Below are positions 1 through 8,342 of a DNA stretch of 64,000 nucleotides, one piece after another; position 1 is the first letter of the stretch; each line of letters opens with the position of its first letter. The DNA is from Belliella buryatensis. GTDB taxonomy: Bacteria; Bacteroidota; Bacteroidia; Cytophagales; Cyclobacteriaceae. The position numbers and the translations under genes were made by a program. The stretch spans positions 124,001-188,000 of the forward strand of contig NZ_FZOK01000006.1 of NCBI RefSeq assembly GCF_900188245.1. Reading direction: 5' to 3'. The notes under the pieces were generated by a model. That model was not told the DNA's origin. It worked only from the letters and a program-made list of their open reading frames with translations, and did not search any database.

Positions 1-2
1 TT

Positions 3-1076
3 GCCATCTTGATATATGCTTGTGGTGAATCGGAAAGAGTATTTGATGGAAAAGTAAAAGTATCTGGTAAAATCAGTAATGCTGGATCTGGAAGCCTAGT
101 TCTAATGAAGCTTGAGGAGAGATCAGAAGAGGTGGGTAAAATAGAATTAGGAGGAAATGGGAGTTTCGAATATGTACTCTCTTTGGATGGACCAGGTTTT
201 TATGAATTAAATATTCTGGATAAAAAAATGGTCAGACTGGCTCTCTATGATCAAGATGTTATCATCAATTATGATCTAGATGATGAAAGTAGTCTTGTGA
301 TTGAAGGATCTGAGGATTCTCAGTATATGCAGAAAGTCGACAAATTGACGGAGGATTACCAGGCAGAAATCAACAATCTAAATACTGCTTACTTTGAAGC
401 CATGACCAATAAGGATCAAGATGCAATCAAGGAAATACAGAATCAGGCAATGAATCTAGAAGGTGACCATGCAGTGAAGGTAAAAGCCGTAATAGACGAT
501 ATGAAGGGAAGTTTTGCAGCTTTGGCTGCGCTAGGCATGATCAATGAAAAGAATGATTTCCTTTATATCGACGAATTAGTCAAGAATCTGAATGAAAAAT
601 ACCCTAATACTAAAATGATAACCACCTTGATGGCTCAATTGGATGATATGCGGGTATTGTCTATAGGCCAAGTAGCACCAGAGATCTCATTGCCAAATCC
701 AGAAGGTGAGTTGGTTAATCTTTCAGATTTAAGAGGTAATTATGTATTAATCGATTTCTGGGCAGCATGGTGTAGACCATGTAGAGAAGAAAACCCAAAT
801 GTGGTAAGGCTTTACAATAAGTATAATCAAAAAGGTTTTGAGGTTTTTGGAGTTTCTTTAGATAGAACTAAAGATGCCTGGGTAAAAGCTATTGAAGATG
901 ATCAGTTGACATGGACGCATGTTTCGGATTTACAATACTTCAATTCAGCAGCGGCTGCGATTTATCAGATTAATGCAATACCAGCTACATATCTTCTTGA
1001 TCCTGAGGGTAAAATAATAGCAAAAGACTTAAGAGGAGCTAGCTTAGAAAATAAACTAAAAGAGCTATTTGATTAA
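3..1076 (+). CDS. TlpA-like thiol-disulfide oxidoreductase lipoprotein (5' end outside window)
   Basis: The open frame runs in from the window edge, so the true start is missing. The first visible codons look like the end of a lipoprotein signal (hydrophobic stretch, then Tyr-Ala-Cys-Gly), which would place the protein on the periplasmic side of a membrane. About 210 N-terminal residues resemble the DUF4369-type region common in Bacteroidota TlpA/ResA proteins. The last 140 form a thioredoxin fold of the AhpC/TSA-Redoxin type with the active site WCRPC about 255 residues in and a cis-proline region (AIPATYLLD) near the end. Such proteins reduce or exchange disulfides of exported proteins or act in cytochrome maturation; the substrate cannot be read from sequence. 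A terminator follows directly, so it is not cotranscribed with the next genes. Confidence 0.85.
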   Translation, partial: AILIYACGESERVFDGKVKVSGKISNAGSGSLVLMKLEERSEEVGKIELGGNGSFEYVLSLDGPGFYELNILDKKMVRLALYDQDVIINYDLDDESSLVIEGSEDSQYMQKVDKLTEDYQAEINNLNTAYFEAMTNKDQDAIKEIQNQAMNLEGDHAVKVKAVIDDMKGSFAALAALGMINEKNDFLYIDELVKNLNEKYPNTKMITTLMAQLDDMRVLSIGQVAPEISLPNPEGELVNLSDLRGNYVLIDFWAAWCRPCREENPNVVRLYNKYNQKGFEVFGVSLDRTKDAWVKAIEDDQLTWTHVSDLQYFNSAAAAIYQINAIPATYLLDPEGKIIAKDLRGASLENKLKELFD

Positions 1077-1098
1077 GTTAAAACAAATAAAATTATCA

Positions 1099-1130
1099 AG
1101 CCACTTACCGCAAGGAGGTGGCTTTTTTTA
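1099..1130 (+). terminator. Rho-independent terminator after the TlpA-like gene
   Basis: Arms AGCCAC (1099-1104) and GTGGCT (1118-1123) are followed by a run of seven T. It lies 22 bases after the stop codon of the TlpA-like gene. Confidence 0.85.
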
Positions 1131-1329
1131 TTCAAAAAAAATATTTTATCTTAATGGGATATAGCTAGTATTTATTATTGAGTTTTTCGCATACATTTGC
1201 GCGAGAAATTCGTTTTCTGTATGCATAAAGTAATTTCAAAATAAATAATTGATTTATTATTTATGGAATGCTTTTTGAAAGCTAGAGGACAATCTCAAAA
1301 GGAACAAACTAAAATCTATAATTCCAAAC

Positions 1330-1800
1330 ATGAAAAAAAGAACCCTTCAATCACCTTTGAACAGATTGGTATTTATTGCACTGTTCGGCTTATTAGCCAT
1401 GGGAGCTTGTAAAAGCAAGAAAAAAGTAGTTGCTGAACCAGCACCTCCTGCTCCAGTAGAGAAAGTAGAACCAGCACCTGCTCCAGCACCTGCACAGCCT
1501 TCAGCAGAAGAAGTCGCTGTAGGGAAGTTGGAAAATTATTTTAGCAGCATCGCTAACTCTACCAATGTTCAAGCTGCCAATAGCACAATTCAAGAAGCTT
1601 TGAGCATGTTTTCAAATCAAGAAACTCCAGTATTGATTGTGATCTATGAAGAAAGTGGTATCAAAGATTACGATGAGCCTACTACCATCGTTAAATACTT
1701 GAACTATCTCAAAGACACCAAGAAAAACCTAAACTTCATCAGCGATATCAGGTTAGATGCCAATGGTAGAGTATCTGAATTGGAACTTCGTCGCAAATAA
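1330..1800 (+). CDS. Small lipoprotein with Ala/Pro linker, function unknown
   Basis: This is a 156-residue protein with a charged N-terminus, a hydrophobic stretch and a lipobox (LLAMGAC, Cys27), so it should be lipid-anchored. A Lys-rich patch and a proline/alanine linker (about residues 36-58) lead to a compact domain of about 95 residues (helix with LENYFSSIANS, later YLNYLKD, then a beta-rich end). This domain resembles in outline the exported proteins encoded just downstream, suggesting a small paralogous family, but no named family was recognised. It is followed 25 bases later by the next gene on the same strand and is probably the first gene of a four-gene transcript. A TACATTTG element at 1192-1199 fits the Bacteroidota -7 consensus, but no well-spaced TTG lies upstream of it. 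Confidence 0.7.
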   Translation: MKKRTLQSPLNRLVFIALFGLLAMGACKSKKKVVAEPAPPAPVEKVEPAPAPAPAQPSAEEVAVGKLENYFSSIANSTNVQAANSTIQEALSMFSNQETPVLIVIYEESGIKDYDEPTTIVKYLNYLKDTKKNLNFISDIRLDANGRVSELELRRK

Positions 1801-1825
1801 TCACTCAATCGATAATAATTAAACC

Positions 1826-2404
1826 ATGAAAAAATACATTTCCCTATTCCTATTCATGTTTGTGGCTAGCGCGACCATCTCTATGGCGCAGTCAGATAAC
1901 ATCAGCCCAGCAAGAAAGCAAGCCATCGATTCTTTGGCTTTGGAAAAAGTAAAGGATTTAAGTAAATACATCTCTATCATCGGTAGCAAAGAGACACAAT
2001 TCTCTGAAGCTAACAGAGTAATGGATAGAGCAGAAGAATTATTCGCTCCAGATGCTGAAATGGGTGTTTCTTCTTTGAACAGAAAAGAGATTGCTTACTA
2101 CAAAGTGAGAAGATATTTCGAAAGATTGATGGCTTTGAACTATGATAGAGTAAACATCACTTGGTATGATATTCATTATATTTCTGATTTGGAAAGACAG
2201 CCGGATGGCAGATATGTAGGTGTGATCACTGTGTATCAAAGATTTGAAGGTACTTCTCTTGAAAGTGGCTTGAACTACAGAGATACTACAAAGAAAGACA
2301 TCACGATCTATGTTGAGAAAAAACAAACTCAGATTGCAGGTAGAACGATAGAGTTCTGGGATGTGATGTTGGGTGACATCAGAGTGACTGAAACTTCAGC
2401 ATGA
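1826..2404 (+). CDS. Exported hypothetical protein, paralogue of the downstream LRR protein's N-terminal domain
   Basis: The 192-residue product has a clear Sec signal peptide ending ISMAQ. The mature part carries an alpha-helical half (KVKDLSKYISIIGSKET, then RAEELF and YYKVRRYFERL) and a beta-rich half (YVGVITVYQRFEG and KDITIYVEKK). The same order of elements, with the phrase 'G-S-K-(E/D)-T', is seen at the N-terminus of the LRR protein two genes on, so the two are probably related. The fold order is NTF2-like in flavour, but that is only an impression. The stop overlaps the next start as ATGA, so the genes are translationally coupled. Confidence 0.7.
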   Translation: MKKYISLFLFMFVASATISMAQSDNISPARKQAIDSLALEKVKDLSKYISIIGSKETQFSEANRVMDRAEELFAPDAEMGVSSLNRKEIAYYKVRRYFERLMALNYDRVNITWYDIHYISDLERQPDGRYVGVITVYQRFEGTSLESGLNYRDTTKKDITIYVEKKQTQIAGRTIEFWDVMLGDIRVTETSA

Positions 2405-3240
2405 GAAAATTAGCAGTAATAATCATCTTATTTATTACATCAATTGAGTTGGCACCGGGGCAGGGTTTATACAGCCCCGGTTCCCCTCAAGATGATGGGA
2501 GATTTGTCGCTTCAACCAAACAGGTGAATCAATTTTTTAGAAGATTCAATGGAGAAGAAAGTGCTGATGGCACGAAACGTTATTATGAAGACGACTCCAA
2601 TTACAGAAATAGAGAACTAAGAGGTAAATTTATTAGCATCCTTTTTGATAATGAAACTTCAGGGATTCAAAACAATCTTAAGACTGAATTCATGAAAGAG
2701 GTGCTTTCTGAGCCATTACCTCAATATTTAGCCTTCCATAGAGGTGAATGGTTTGCAGAAGTTGCCACCACTTTTATTTATAAAGGAAAAAAAGAAAATG
2801 TAACCTTATTCATGAAGCTTCAGCCTGAGGGCTTAGGCTATGAATGGGTAGTTGATAGAGTGAGTTTCGCTCCATTTAAGAATTTATTCAAAAAACCACA
2901 AGGTGATCAGAAGTCTTTCCTACATCCAATGAGTCATGAAATTGGATTTATGAATCTGAGAAAGGCTTTTCAGGATAATAAACTGCCTGAGGCTTATACA
3001 CCTAAAGAATACGAGCCGGATTATTTGACCTTGTTTTTATACGAAGTCAAAAATGGCAATTTGAAATTTGATAATATTTCAGATGTCAAATTCCATTTCT
3101 TTCAAATCAACGACTGGTATTTTGAACTGAATCAGTTCAATAGACCAGGATTTAATACAGGTTGGCTAATTAGCAATTTGATTAAGCTAAAGCCAGGGGA
3201 TAAAGAAGTTGTTCAAAAATTTATATATGACCAGAACTAG
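2401..3240 (+). CDS. Exported hypothetical protein, middle gene of a four-gene exported-protein cluster
   Basis: This 279-residue protein begins with a signal peptide (about 20 residues, ending near APGQG) and has no other membrane segment. It starts inside the previous stop (ATGA) and overlaps the following gene, so it is coupled on both sides. It contains an aromatic-rich domain (FAEVATTFIYKG, WVVDRVSFAPF, HEIGFMNL, FFQINDWYFELNQF). No domain family was recognised. Its position between a small exported domain protein and an LRR protein carrying a similar domain suggests a shared periplasmic or cell-surface assembly; this is inference. Confidence 0.65.
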   Translation: MRKLAVIIILFITSIELAPGQGLYSPGSPQDDGRFVASTKQVNQFFRRFNGEESADGTKRYYEDDSNYRNRELRGKFISILFDNETSGIQNNLKTEFMKEVLSEPLPQYLAFHRGEWFAEVATTFIYKGKKENVTLFMKLQPEGLGYEWVVDRVSFAPFKNLFKKPQGDQKSFLHPMSHEIGFMNLRKAFQDNKLPEAYTPKEYEPDYLTLFLYEVKNGNLKFDNISDVKFHFFQINDWYFELNQFNRPGFNTGWLISNLIKLKPGDKEVVQKFIYDQN

Positions 3241-5683
3241 GTTAACATATCTTTTTTTTGCCGTTTTTCTTCTAAATGGCTCTGTTGCGCAAGCTCAACA
3301 GGCTCTTGGCGACTATACCAAGCAGGAAATCAAGGATCTCAGCCAAAAAGTTGAAGATCAAGTAGCTTTCTTAGAGTACTTTTTCAATACAGTGGGAAGT
3401 AAGGATACTCCTGCTAGAGATAAAGATGTGATCATAAGAGAAAGTTATAAGAAAATTTTTAGAGACCACTTGGTACAAGTCGAAGACGATTTGTTGTTGG
3501 ATAGAAAAGTCATTACCAATAAGGACATTACTGCATATTTGAAAGATATCGAGTTTTTCTTTAAGGATGCGTCTTTTAAATTTAAGGTTAGAGAAGTAAA
3601 ACCGTTTTTGAGAGACAATGGGGAATTGTCTTTTGTTGTTTCCTTGGATAGAACATTGACAGCAACAGGTTTAAATAAAGAAAAAATTACCAATACTAAA
3701 GAACGATTCATTGAGGTCAATGTAGACAAAAAGTCCAATGAATTGAAAATTGCTAGTATTTACACTACTAAATTGAGTAGGGATGAAGAGCTGTTGGAGT
3801 GGTGGAAGCGATTGTCGTTTACTTGGGAAAACTACTTCCGTAAAAAAGTTGGTTTAGCTGAAACTGACTCTGTTACTATAGAGCATTTATACAAAATTAG
3901 TTCAATTGATTCCATCAATCTTTCTGGAAATCAGTTTGTATTGGACTTAGAACCGATTGAAGTACTAAGAGATCTTAAGTTCTTGGATATTAGTAATACG
4001 AAAATTGAAGAGTTAAACCCAATTAGTAATATCACTTTCTTATCTTATTTGAATATTGCTAATACTCCAACCAAAGATATCCAATTTATCAAATATTCAG
4101 ATAGATTGACCCATCTGAATATATCCAATACCGAGATAAGCGATATCAGTGAATTAGGGAATTTGAAAGAACTTTCAATATTAAGGGCACAAAATACACC
4201 GATCACAAGTTTTGCAGTTCTCAATTCATTTTCTGCTTTGAGAACACTCGATTTGAAGGGAAGTGGGTTCAATAATTTAGAAAATATTCAAGAACTTAAT
4301 CAGTTAGTATCTCTTGATATTAGTTCTAATTATCTGATCAATTTTGAACTGCTTTCAAACTTGGTAGGCCTAGAGAATATTAACCTTCAAGAAACAAACA
4401 TTGTTGATTTGACACCATTGAAGGAATTAAAAAAGCTCAAAGTTGTCAACATCAATCAAACGGAAGTCTCTGATATCAATGCCCTTGATGCCATGCCATC
4501 ACTACAACGAATCTATGCAGATAGGACACGTATAGAAGAGTGGGTTGCAGATGAATTTTCTAGAAGAAATAGAAGGGTATTGATGATTCATCATGTGGAG
4601 AATCTTCAGACTTGGTGGGACGGCTTGTCTCAGCCTTGGAAAGAGGTTTTTATCAAGATCAATCCAAATCTCAATAGGGCTGAACCAAGTATAGAAGAAT
4701 TATCTACACTAGTTGGTATGGATTCTCTGGATTTATCTGGAAGTGGAGTAATCAATCTCGGACCAGTTTTGAAGTTCAAAAAAATCAATTATTTATCATT
4801 TGATGACACAGAAGTTGTGGACTTGTCCCCATTAGCAGACATCAAGACCCTGGTAAGAATCACAGGTCGTAATGCAGATGTCACTACACTACAACCTTTG
4901 GTCAATCTTCCAAATGTGGAGATACTCGATTTTAGAAACAACCCTATTAACTCTATTAGTGCGTTAACAGCTGTCAAGTCACTGAAATATCTCAATGTAG
5001 ACAACTCCAATGTTGGGCATAAAGAAGTTGTTTTGTTACTTGAACAAAACCCTTCATTGAAAATAATATTTAGGACTGAGGAATTGCTTGACTGGTGGGA
5101 TAATATGGATGATACATGGAAGTCTTTGATTAAAAAATATTTCAATGTAACAGAAGATCCTAACTTCGAAGAACTTCATCTTTGGACTTCAAGCAAGTCA
5201 CTGAGTATAGAAAGGGAATCTGTTTCTAATTTCAGGAATTTGAAAGCTTTTATTAATTTGAGGAGTCTGAAGATAGTAGATGTACCTGCTATGGATTATT
5301 CAGCCTTGAATGAAATGCTTTTGCTCGATTCCTTGACCATCAATCAGGCTCCTATTTCTGACCTCAATGACGTTTCTCAACTCGTCAACTTAACCTATAT
5401 GGATCTTTCAAATACAGGTGTTGAAGACTTGAGGCCTTTATCCTCACTTAGAAATCTAGTTACTTTGTTGATTTCAGGTACAACCATCAAAAATCTAAGA
5501 GGTCTAGAGTCACTTTACTCTTTAGAAGAATTAGACATTGCAAGTACGAATGTCAGGTCATTGAAACCCGTTCAAGGTCTTACTAATCTAAGTAAGTTGA
5601 GTTGTTTTAATACAAGAATTAACAAAAGAGCAGTAGATAATTTTAGAAAGCTGAATCCTGAGTGTGATGTGAGATATTATTAA
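3227..5683 (+). CDS. Large exported leucine-rich-repeat protein with three Trp-Trp modules
   Basis: I start at the ATG at 3227 (818 residues) rather than the TTG at 3209, because ATG followed directly by a signal peptide (hydrophobic core, then AQAQ) is better. Residues about 30-185 are a helical/beta domain like the 192-residue protein upstream. Three segments then begin with EELLEWWKRL-, NLQTWWDGL- and EELLDWWDNM-type modules (Trp pairs near residues 192-193, 463-464 and 623-624). Each contains a later Trp-Lys or Trp-Glu and leads into internalin-like repeats of 21-23 residues (pattern L..LdiSnT.I.dl.pL). No type IX sorting tail or outer-membrane barrel is seen, so it is probably periplasmic or surface-bound by partners. 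It overlaps the previous gene by 14 bases and ends at a strong terminator. A protein-binding role is likely; its ligand is unknown. Confidence 0.8.
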   Translation: MTRTRLTYLFFAVFLLNGSVAQAQQALGDYTKQEIKDLSQKVEDQVAFLEYFFNTVGSKDTPARDKDVIIRESYKKIFRDHLVQVEDDLLLDRKVITNKDITAYLKDIEFFFKDASFKFKVREVKPFLRDNGELSFVVSLDRTLTATGLNKEKITNTKERFIEVNVDKKSNELKIASIYTTKLSRDEELLEWWKRLSFTWENYFRKKVGLAETDSVTIEHLYKISSIDSINLSGNQFVLDLEPIEVLRDLKFLDISNTKIEELNPISNITFLSYLNIANTPTKDIQFIKYSDRLTHLNISNTEISDISELGNLKELSILRAQNTPITSFAVLNSFSALRTLDLKGSGFNNLENIQELNQLVSLDISSNYLINFELLSNLVGLENINLQETNIVDLTPLKELKKLKVVNINQTEVSDINALDAMPSLQRIYADRTRIEEWVADEFSRRNRRVLMIHHVENLQTWWDGLSQPWKEVFIKINPNLNRAEPSIEELSTLVGMDSLDLSGSGVINLGPVLKFKKINYLSFDDTEVVDLSPLADIKTLVRITGRNADVTTLQPLVNLPNVEILDFRNNPINSISALTAVKSLKYLNVDNSNVGHKEVVLLLEQNPSLKIIFRTEELLDWWDNMDDTWKSLIKKYFNVTEDPNFEELHLWTSSKSLSIERESVSNFRNLKAFINLRSLKIVDVPAMDYSALNEMLLLDSLTINQAPISDLNDVSQLVNLTYMDLSNTGVEDLRPLSSLRNLVTLLISGTTIKNLRGLESLYSLEELDIASTNVRSLKPVQGLTNLSKLSCFNTRINKRAVDNFRKLNPECDVRYY

Positions 5684-5688
5684 TAATA

Positions 5689-5727
5689 AAAAGATAAAGG
5701 GCTTGAAATTCAAGCCCTTTATCTTTT
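5689..5727. terminator. Bidirectional terminator between the LRR gene and the convergent kinase-fold gene
   Basis: Two perfect 18-base arms (AAAAGATAAAGGGCTTGA at 5689-5706 and its complement at 5710-5727) flank a 3-base loop, with A and T runs on the two sides. The right arm covers the stop codon of the minus-strand gene. Confidence 0.9.
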
Positions 5728-6741
5728 GATCACCTGCTCTAAACTTTCTCTAAGAATAGCTCCCATATTTTTACAACTTAAGAATTTCTCATTTTGATAG
5801 TGTTTGGCGAGGTCTTTTTTGAGATGGTCAATATTTTCAGGAGTGGAGATTTTATCCTGTTCCATGCTTTTCAGAATATCTTCAATTTCTTTTGAAGAAG
5901 ATTTGAGTCTATTGGCTATCAAGGCTCGCTCTTCCCGCTGATATTGTACCATGGACTCAGACGTGATATGCTTGATGCCCAACTGTATCAGAGCATTGTT
6001 TTCTTTGAAATACTGAGGGAGGTAAATGGACTTTTTACCTTCATAGGATTGCTGGTCAAAGTCAATCGCTCTGATTCTATAATGTGTTTCTTCAAAATCA
6101 GGAGTGACGTCAATCACGAAGTTTGACGAGTGCATATCACCCAGAAGCCTGACAAAACACCTTTCATTAAACTTCACAAACTCCTTGGCCAATCGGATAG
6201 GGTTGAGCAAACTGTCATGGATATGCTGTTTCATAAACATCTCCCCAGGAATACCAGCGATATGCTCTTCTATTAGCGTATTTTCATGCACGAGATATGA
6301 AATTCTATTTGGCGAGAGGAGATGTTCTAACTCTAACCCATATACCCTAGATGCATCTGCATTTTTGACATAGAAGTAATCGAAGTTATCATTGATTCTA
6401 TTGACAATCCTTACCCTGAAAGGCTGTGTATTGCCGTAAACACACAAATCTATGCGATCTACATAGAGGTGTTTCATGACAGAAATATCACCTTCAGCTT
6501 TAAGGATTGCATAGATTTTTTTGACATTGTAATGGATTTCTTCCCTATCAGATTCATTGAAAAATACAGTTTCCCACAGCGTATCATTACCCTTGAAATC
6601 ATACAGTGGGATAGAACTGCTATAACGAAGTAGGTCCCAATAATGAATTGGGAATCCAGCCTCTCTACCGTATTTAATTAAGTAGCTTCTGAGTTTTTCG
6701 CTGATGGGAAATACAAGCTTTTTTTTACTGATCAATGCCAT
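5719..6741 (-). CDS. Protein-kinase-like-fold protein, function unknown
   Basis: In this 340-residue soluble protein, residues 200-229 carry a phosphotransferase-like catalytic loop. LLGDMHSSN (Asp202, His204, Asn207) corresponds to the HxDxxxxN / GDxHxxN loop of aminoglycoside-phosphotransferase-like kinases, and RAIDFDQ (Asp227, Asp229) corresponds to the metal-binding DFG-like motif. Upstream, Lys126 in YFYVKNAD and glutamates in GLELEHLL (near residue 137) could be the ATP Lys-Glu pair. The glycine-rich loop is not obvious. The last 80 residues are charged and helical. The substrate is unknown. It lies upstream of the terminator shared with the LRR gene and close behind a DUF3817 gene on the same strand, so cotranscription is possible. 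Confidence 0.65.
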   Translation of the reverse strand: MALISKKKLVFPISEKLRSYLIKYGREAGFPIHYWDLLRYSSSIPLYDFKGNDTLWETVFFNESDREEIHYNVKKIYAILKAEGDISVMKHLYVDRIDLCVYGNTQPFRVRIVNRINDNFDYFYVKNADASRVYGLELEHLLSPNRISYLVHENTLIEEHIAGIPGEMFMKQHIHDSLLNPIRLAKEFVKFNERCFVRLLGDMHSSNFVIDVTPDFEETHYRIRAIDFDQQSYEGKKSIYLPQYFKENNALIQLGIKHITSESMVQYQREERALIANRLKSSSKEIEDILKSMEQDKISTPENIDHLKKDLAKHYQNEKFLSCKNMGAILRESLEQVIKR

Positions 6742-6751
6742 CGTCTATCTA

Positions 6752-7075
6752 TTAGGAATCGATCAGTTCTTTTTCTTTTTTCTTCAGATTTCTATCAAAA
6801 ATAAATGGACCAAATGGTAATACGGCGGCCACTAAACCCAAAAATGTCTTGCTGAAACTCCAATCAAGTTTTTTTGCTGTGGGAAAAATTACATAAATAT
6901 AAATGACAAAAAGCATTCCATGTACCCAGCCTACTATTTTGACTGCCATAGGCATATCAAAAACGTACTTTAGAGGCATAGCTATAAAAAGCAGTAGTAA
7001 AAATGACAGTCCTTCGATGATACTGATTTTTCTAAAACGCTTGAGCCACTTGATTTGATTTTCCTTTATAGACAT
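6752..7075 (-). CDS. DUF3817 family integral membrane protein
   Basis: I chose the ATG at 7075 (107 residues, beginning MSIKENQ) over an upstream TTG that would overlap the previous gene. Three hydrophobic helices are visible (SIIEGLSFLLLLFIAMPLKY; the segment with VGWVHGMLFVIYIYVIFP; LGLVAAVLPFGPFIF), followed by a Lys/Glu-rich tail. The phrase 'EG.SFL.L...MPLKY..' and 'G..HG.LF..Y' is characteristic of DUF3817 (YdzA-like) proteins, whose function is unknown. The gap to the upstream gene is 10 bases, which suggests a common transcript. Confidence 0.75.
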   Translation of the reverse strand: MSIKENQIKWLKRFRKISIIEGLSFLLLLFIAMPLKYVFDMPMAVKIVGWVHGMLFVIYIYVIFPTAKKLDWSFSKTFLGLVAAVLPFGPFIFDRNLKKKEKELIDS

Positions 7076-7085
7076 GAAGATTTTA

Positions 7086-7616
7086 TTAAGATTTGATACC
7101 AAATAATACTTGTAGTTTGCTCCAGAGTGATTTTTTTAGGCTGACTTTACCATTGATGTCCTTAAGGTCGTCAGCAAAGAGGTATTCCACACCTTCATCA
7201 TTTAGGATTTCGTAATCGTGTTGTTTTTTATTAGAAAGTTCATGATTCAGTTTTCCAAAAACCAAAATTTTGCTTGGATTAAGTGTTTCAATTGACTTAA
7301 GTGAAACTTCTTCTACGGATTCAGAAGCAGTTAAGGCAATATCCTTTAGCGAACAACCAACAGCGCCTAGGATTTTGAACAAAAACTCTCGCAATTCAGG
7401 TTCTAAATGACTACCCTGATAGATGACCATGATGGCTTTCCCAAAATTTCCTTCAAAAATCAAATCATCTTCTGGCTTCTGCGGCGTATTTACTTCAAAT
7501 TCAGGTTCAGAAGAGTCGTTGAATAATTTACTGATTAATTTAGGAACCTCTTCTTTGACTACCACCAACTCTGAATCTAGAAAAAGACTAAAATGCTCCA
7601 AGTTCATGTTTTCCAT
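7086..7616 (-). CDS. Conserved hypothetical cytosolic protein
   Basis: This 176-residue protein has no signal peptide or membrane helix. The N-terminal half is acidic (KEEVPKLISKLF, then a linker rich in Glu and Pro). The second half looks like an alpha/beta fold (KAIMVIYQG; LREFLFKILGAVG; SKILVFGKL; GVEYLFADDL). I do not recognise a family. A DNA polymerase III accessory (psi-like) protein is one possible class for such small alpha/beta proteins, but nothing here proves it. It is followed by the DUF3817 gene. Confidence 0.55.
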   Translation of the reverse strand: MENMNLEHFSLFLDSELVVVKEEVPKLISKLFNDSSEPEFEVNTPQKPEDDLIFEGNFGKAIMVIYQGSHLEPELREFLFKILGAVGCSLKDIALTASESVEEVSLKSIETLNPSKILVFGKLNHELSNKKQHDYEILNDEGVEYLFADDLKDINGKVSLKKSLWSKLQVLFGIKS

Positions 7617-7673
7617 GTGGCTAAATTGCTCAAAAATTATGGCTCAAACAAACAAATCCTTTGCCCTTAGTAT

Positions 7674-7710
7674 AAAAAAAAGGCTTGAAATAATCTTCCA
7701 AGCCTTTTTT
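7674..7710. terminator. Terminator downstream of the thioesterase gene
   Basis: Arms AAAAAAAGGCTTG (7674-7686) and CAAGCCTTTTTT (7699-7710) give T runs in both directions. On the minus strand it follows the thioesterase stop by 12 bases and separates it from the 7616 gene. Confidence 0.85.
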
Positions 7711-7722
7711 ATTAATAAACAT

Positions 7723-8256
7723 TTAATCTTCTTTTTTGCTATCAAAGTCAAATATTGATCTCAATTCAACTGCATCTTTTGGGTCCATCCTCTTTGCCAA
7801 AACAAGCCTTAGCTGCCTTCTTCTCAATGCACCTTCGTACAATTCGATTTCATCAGCTGTAACAGGCTCTACCTCTGGAACCTCTATGGGTCTTCCTCCT
7901 TGATCTACTGCTACGAATGTAAAAAATGCTCTATGTGTCGTGATTTTCTTATTGGCAGGAATGTCCTCTGCAAAGACCTCGATGAATACTTCCATTGAAG
8001 AGTTGAAGGCTCGTGTCACTTGTGCTTTTAAAGTTACCACATTTCCCAAAGCGATAGGGTGCTTGAAAGAAATGCTATCTGCTGATGCAGTGACTACGAT
8101 TCTATTGGAGTGCTTTTGTGCAGCAATAGCTGCCACTACATCCATCCAATGCATCAATTTTCCCCCCATGAGGTTGTTCAAAGTATTGGTATCATTGGGT
8201 AATACCATCTCGGTCATGATGACTTCTGATTGCTTGGCTAGTTTCTTTCTTGTCAT
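7723..8256 (-). CDS. Acyl-CoA thioesterase, hotdog fold (YciA/BACH type)
   Basis: This 177-residue enzyme should hydrolyse fatty acyl-CoA thioesters in the cytosol. The hotdog core is clear: 'PNDTNTLNNLMGGKLMHWMD' (residues about 20-39) is the family's N-D-x-x-G-x-x-x-G-G-x-L-x-x-x-D-type active-site helix. It is followed by strands carrying SADSISFKHPIALGNVV and THRAFFTFVAVD. A charged C-terminal helix (about residues 130-177) extends beyond the core, as in Bacteroidota homologues. It is flanked by its own terminator and is probably monocistronic. The chain-length preference cannot be read. Confidence 0.88.
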   Translation of the reverse strand: MTRKKLAKQSEVIMTEMVLPNDTNTLNNLMGGKLMHWMDVVAAIAAQKHSNRIVVTASADSISFKHPIALGNVVTLKAQVTRAFNSSMEVFIEVFAEDIPANKKITTHRAFFTFVAVDQGGRPIEVPEVEPVTADEIELYEGALRRRQLRLVLAKRMDPKDAVELRSIFDFDSKKED

Positions 8257-8273
8257 AAAAATTATATTTTTTA

Positions 8274-8281
8274 CAAAAATA
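8274..8281 (-). promoter_or_regulatory. Candidate -7 element for the thioesterase gene
   Basis: On the minus strand this reads TATTTTTG, a full match to the Bacteroidota -7 consensus TAnnTTTG, 17 bases before the start codon. No good TTG is found at the expected upstream distance, so the call is tentative. Confidence 0.4.
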
Positions 8282-8342
8282 CAGAATAAATTATCTATTT
8301 GAAAATTTAATACTCTTTGAATCCATATAATATTTTGCTGAT

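Noticed and set aside
5689-7710. Similar hairpins GGGCTTGA..TCAAGCCC and AGGCTTG..CAAGCCT as a possible repeat family
   Set aside because: Each sits right after a gene and has T runs; they are ordinary terminators with similar GC cores, not dispersed repeats.
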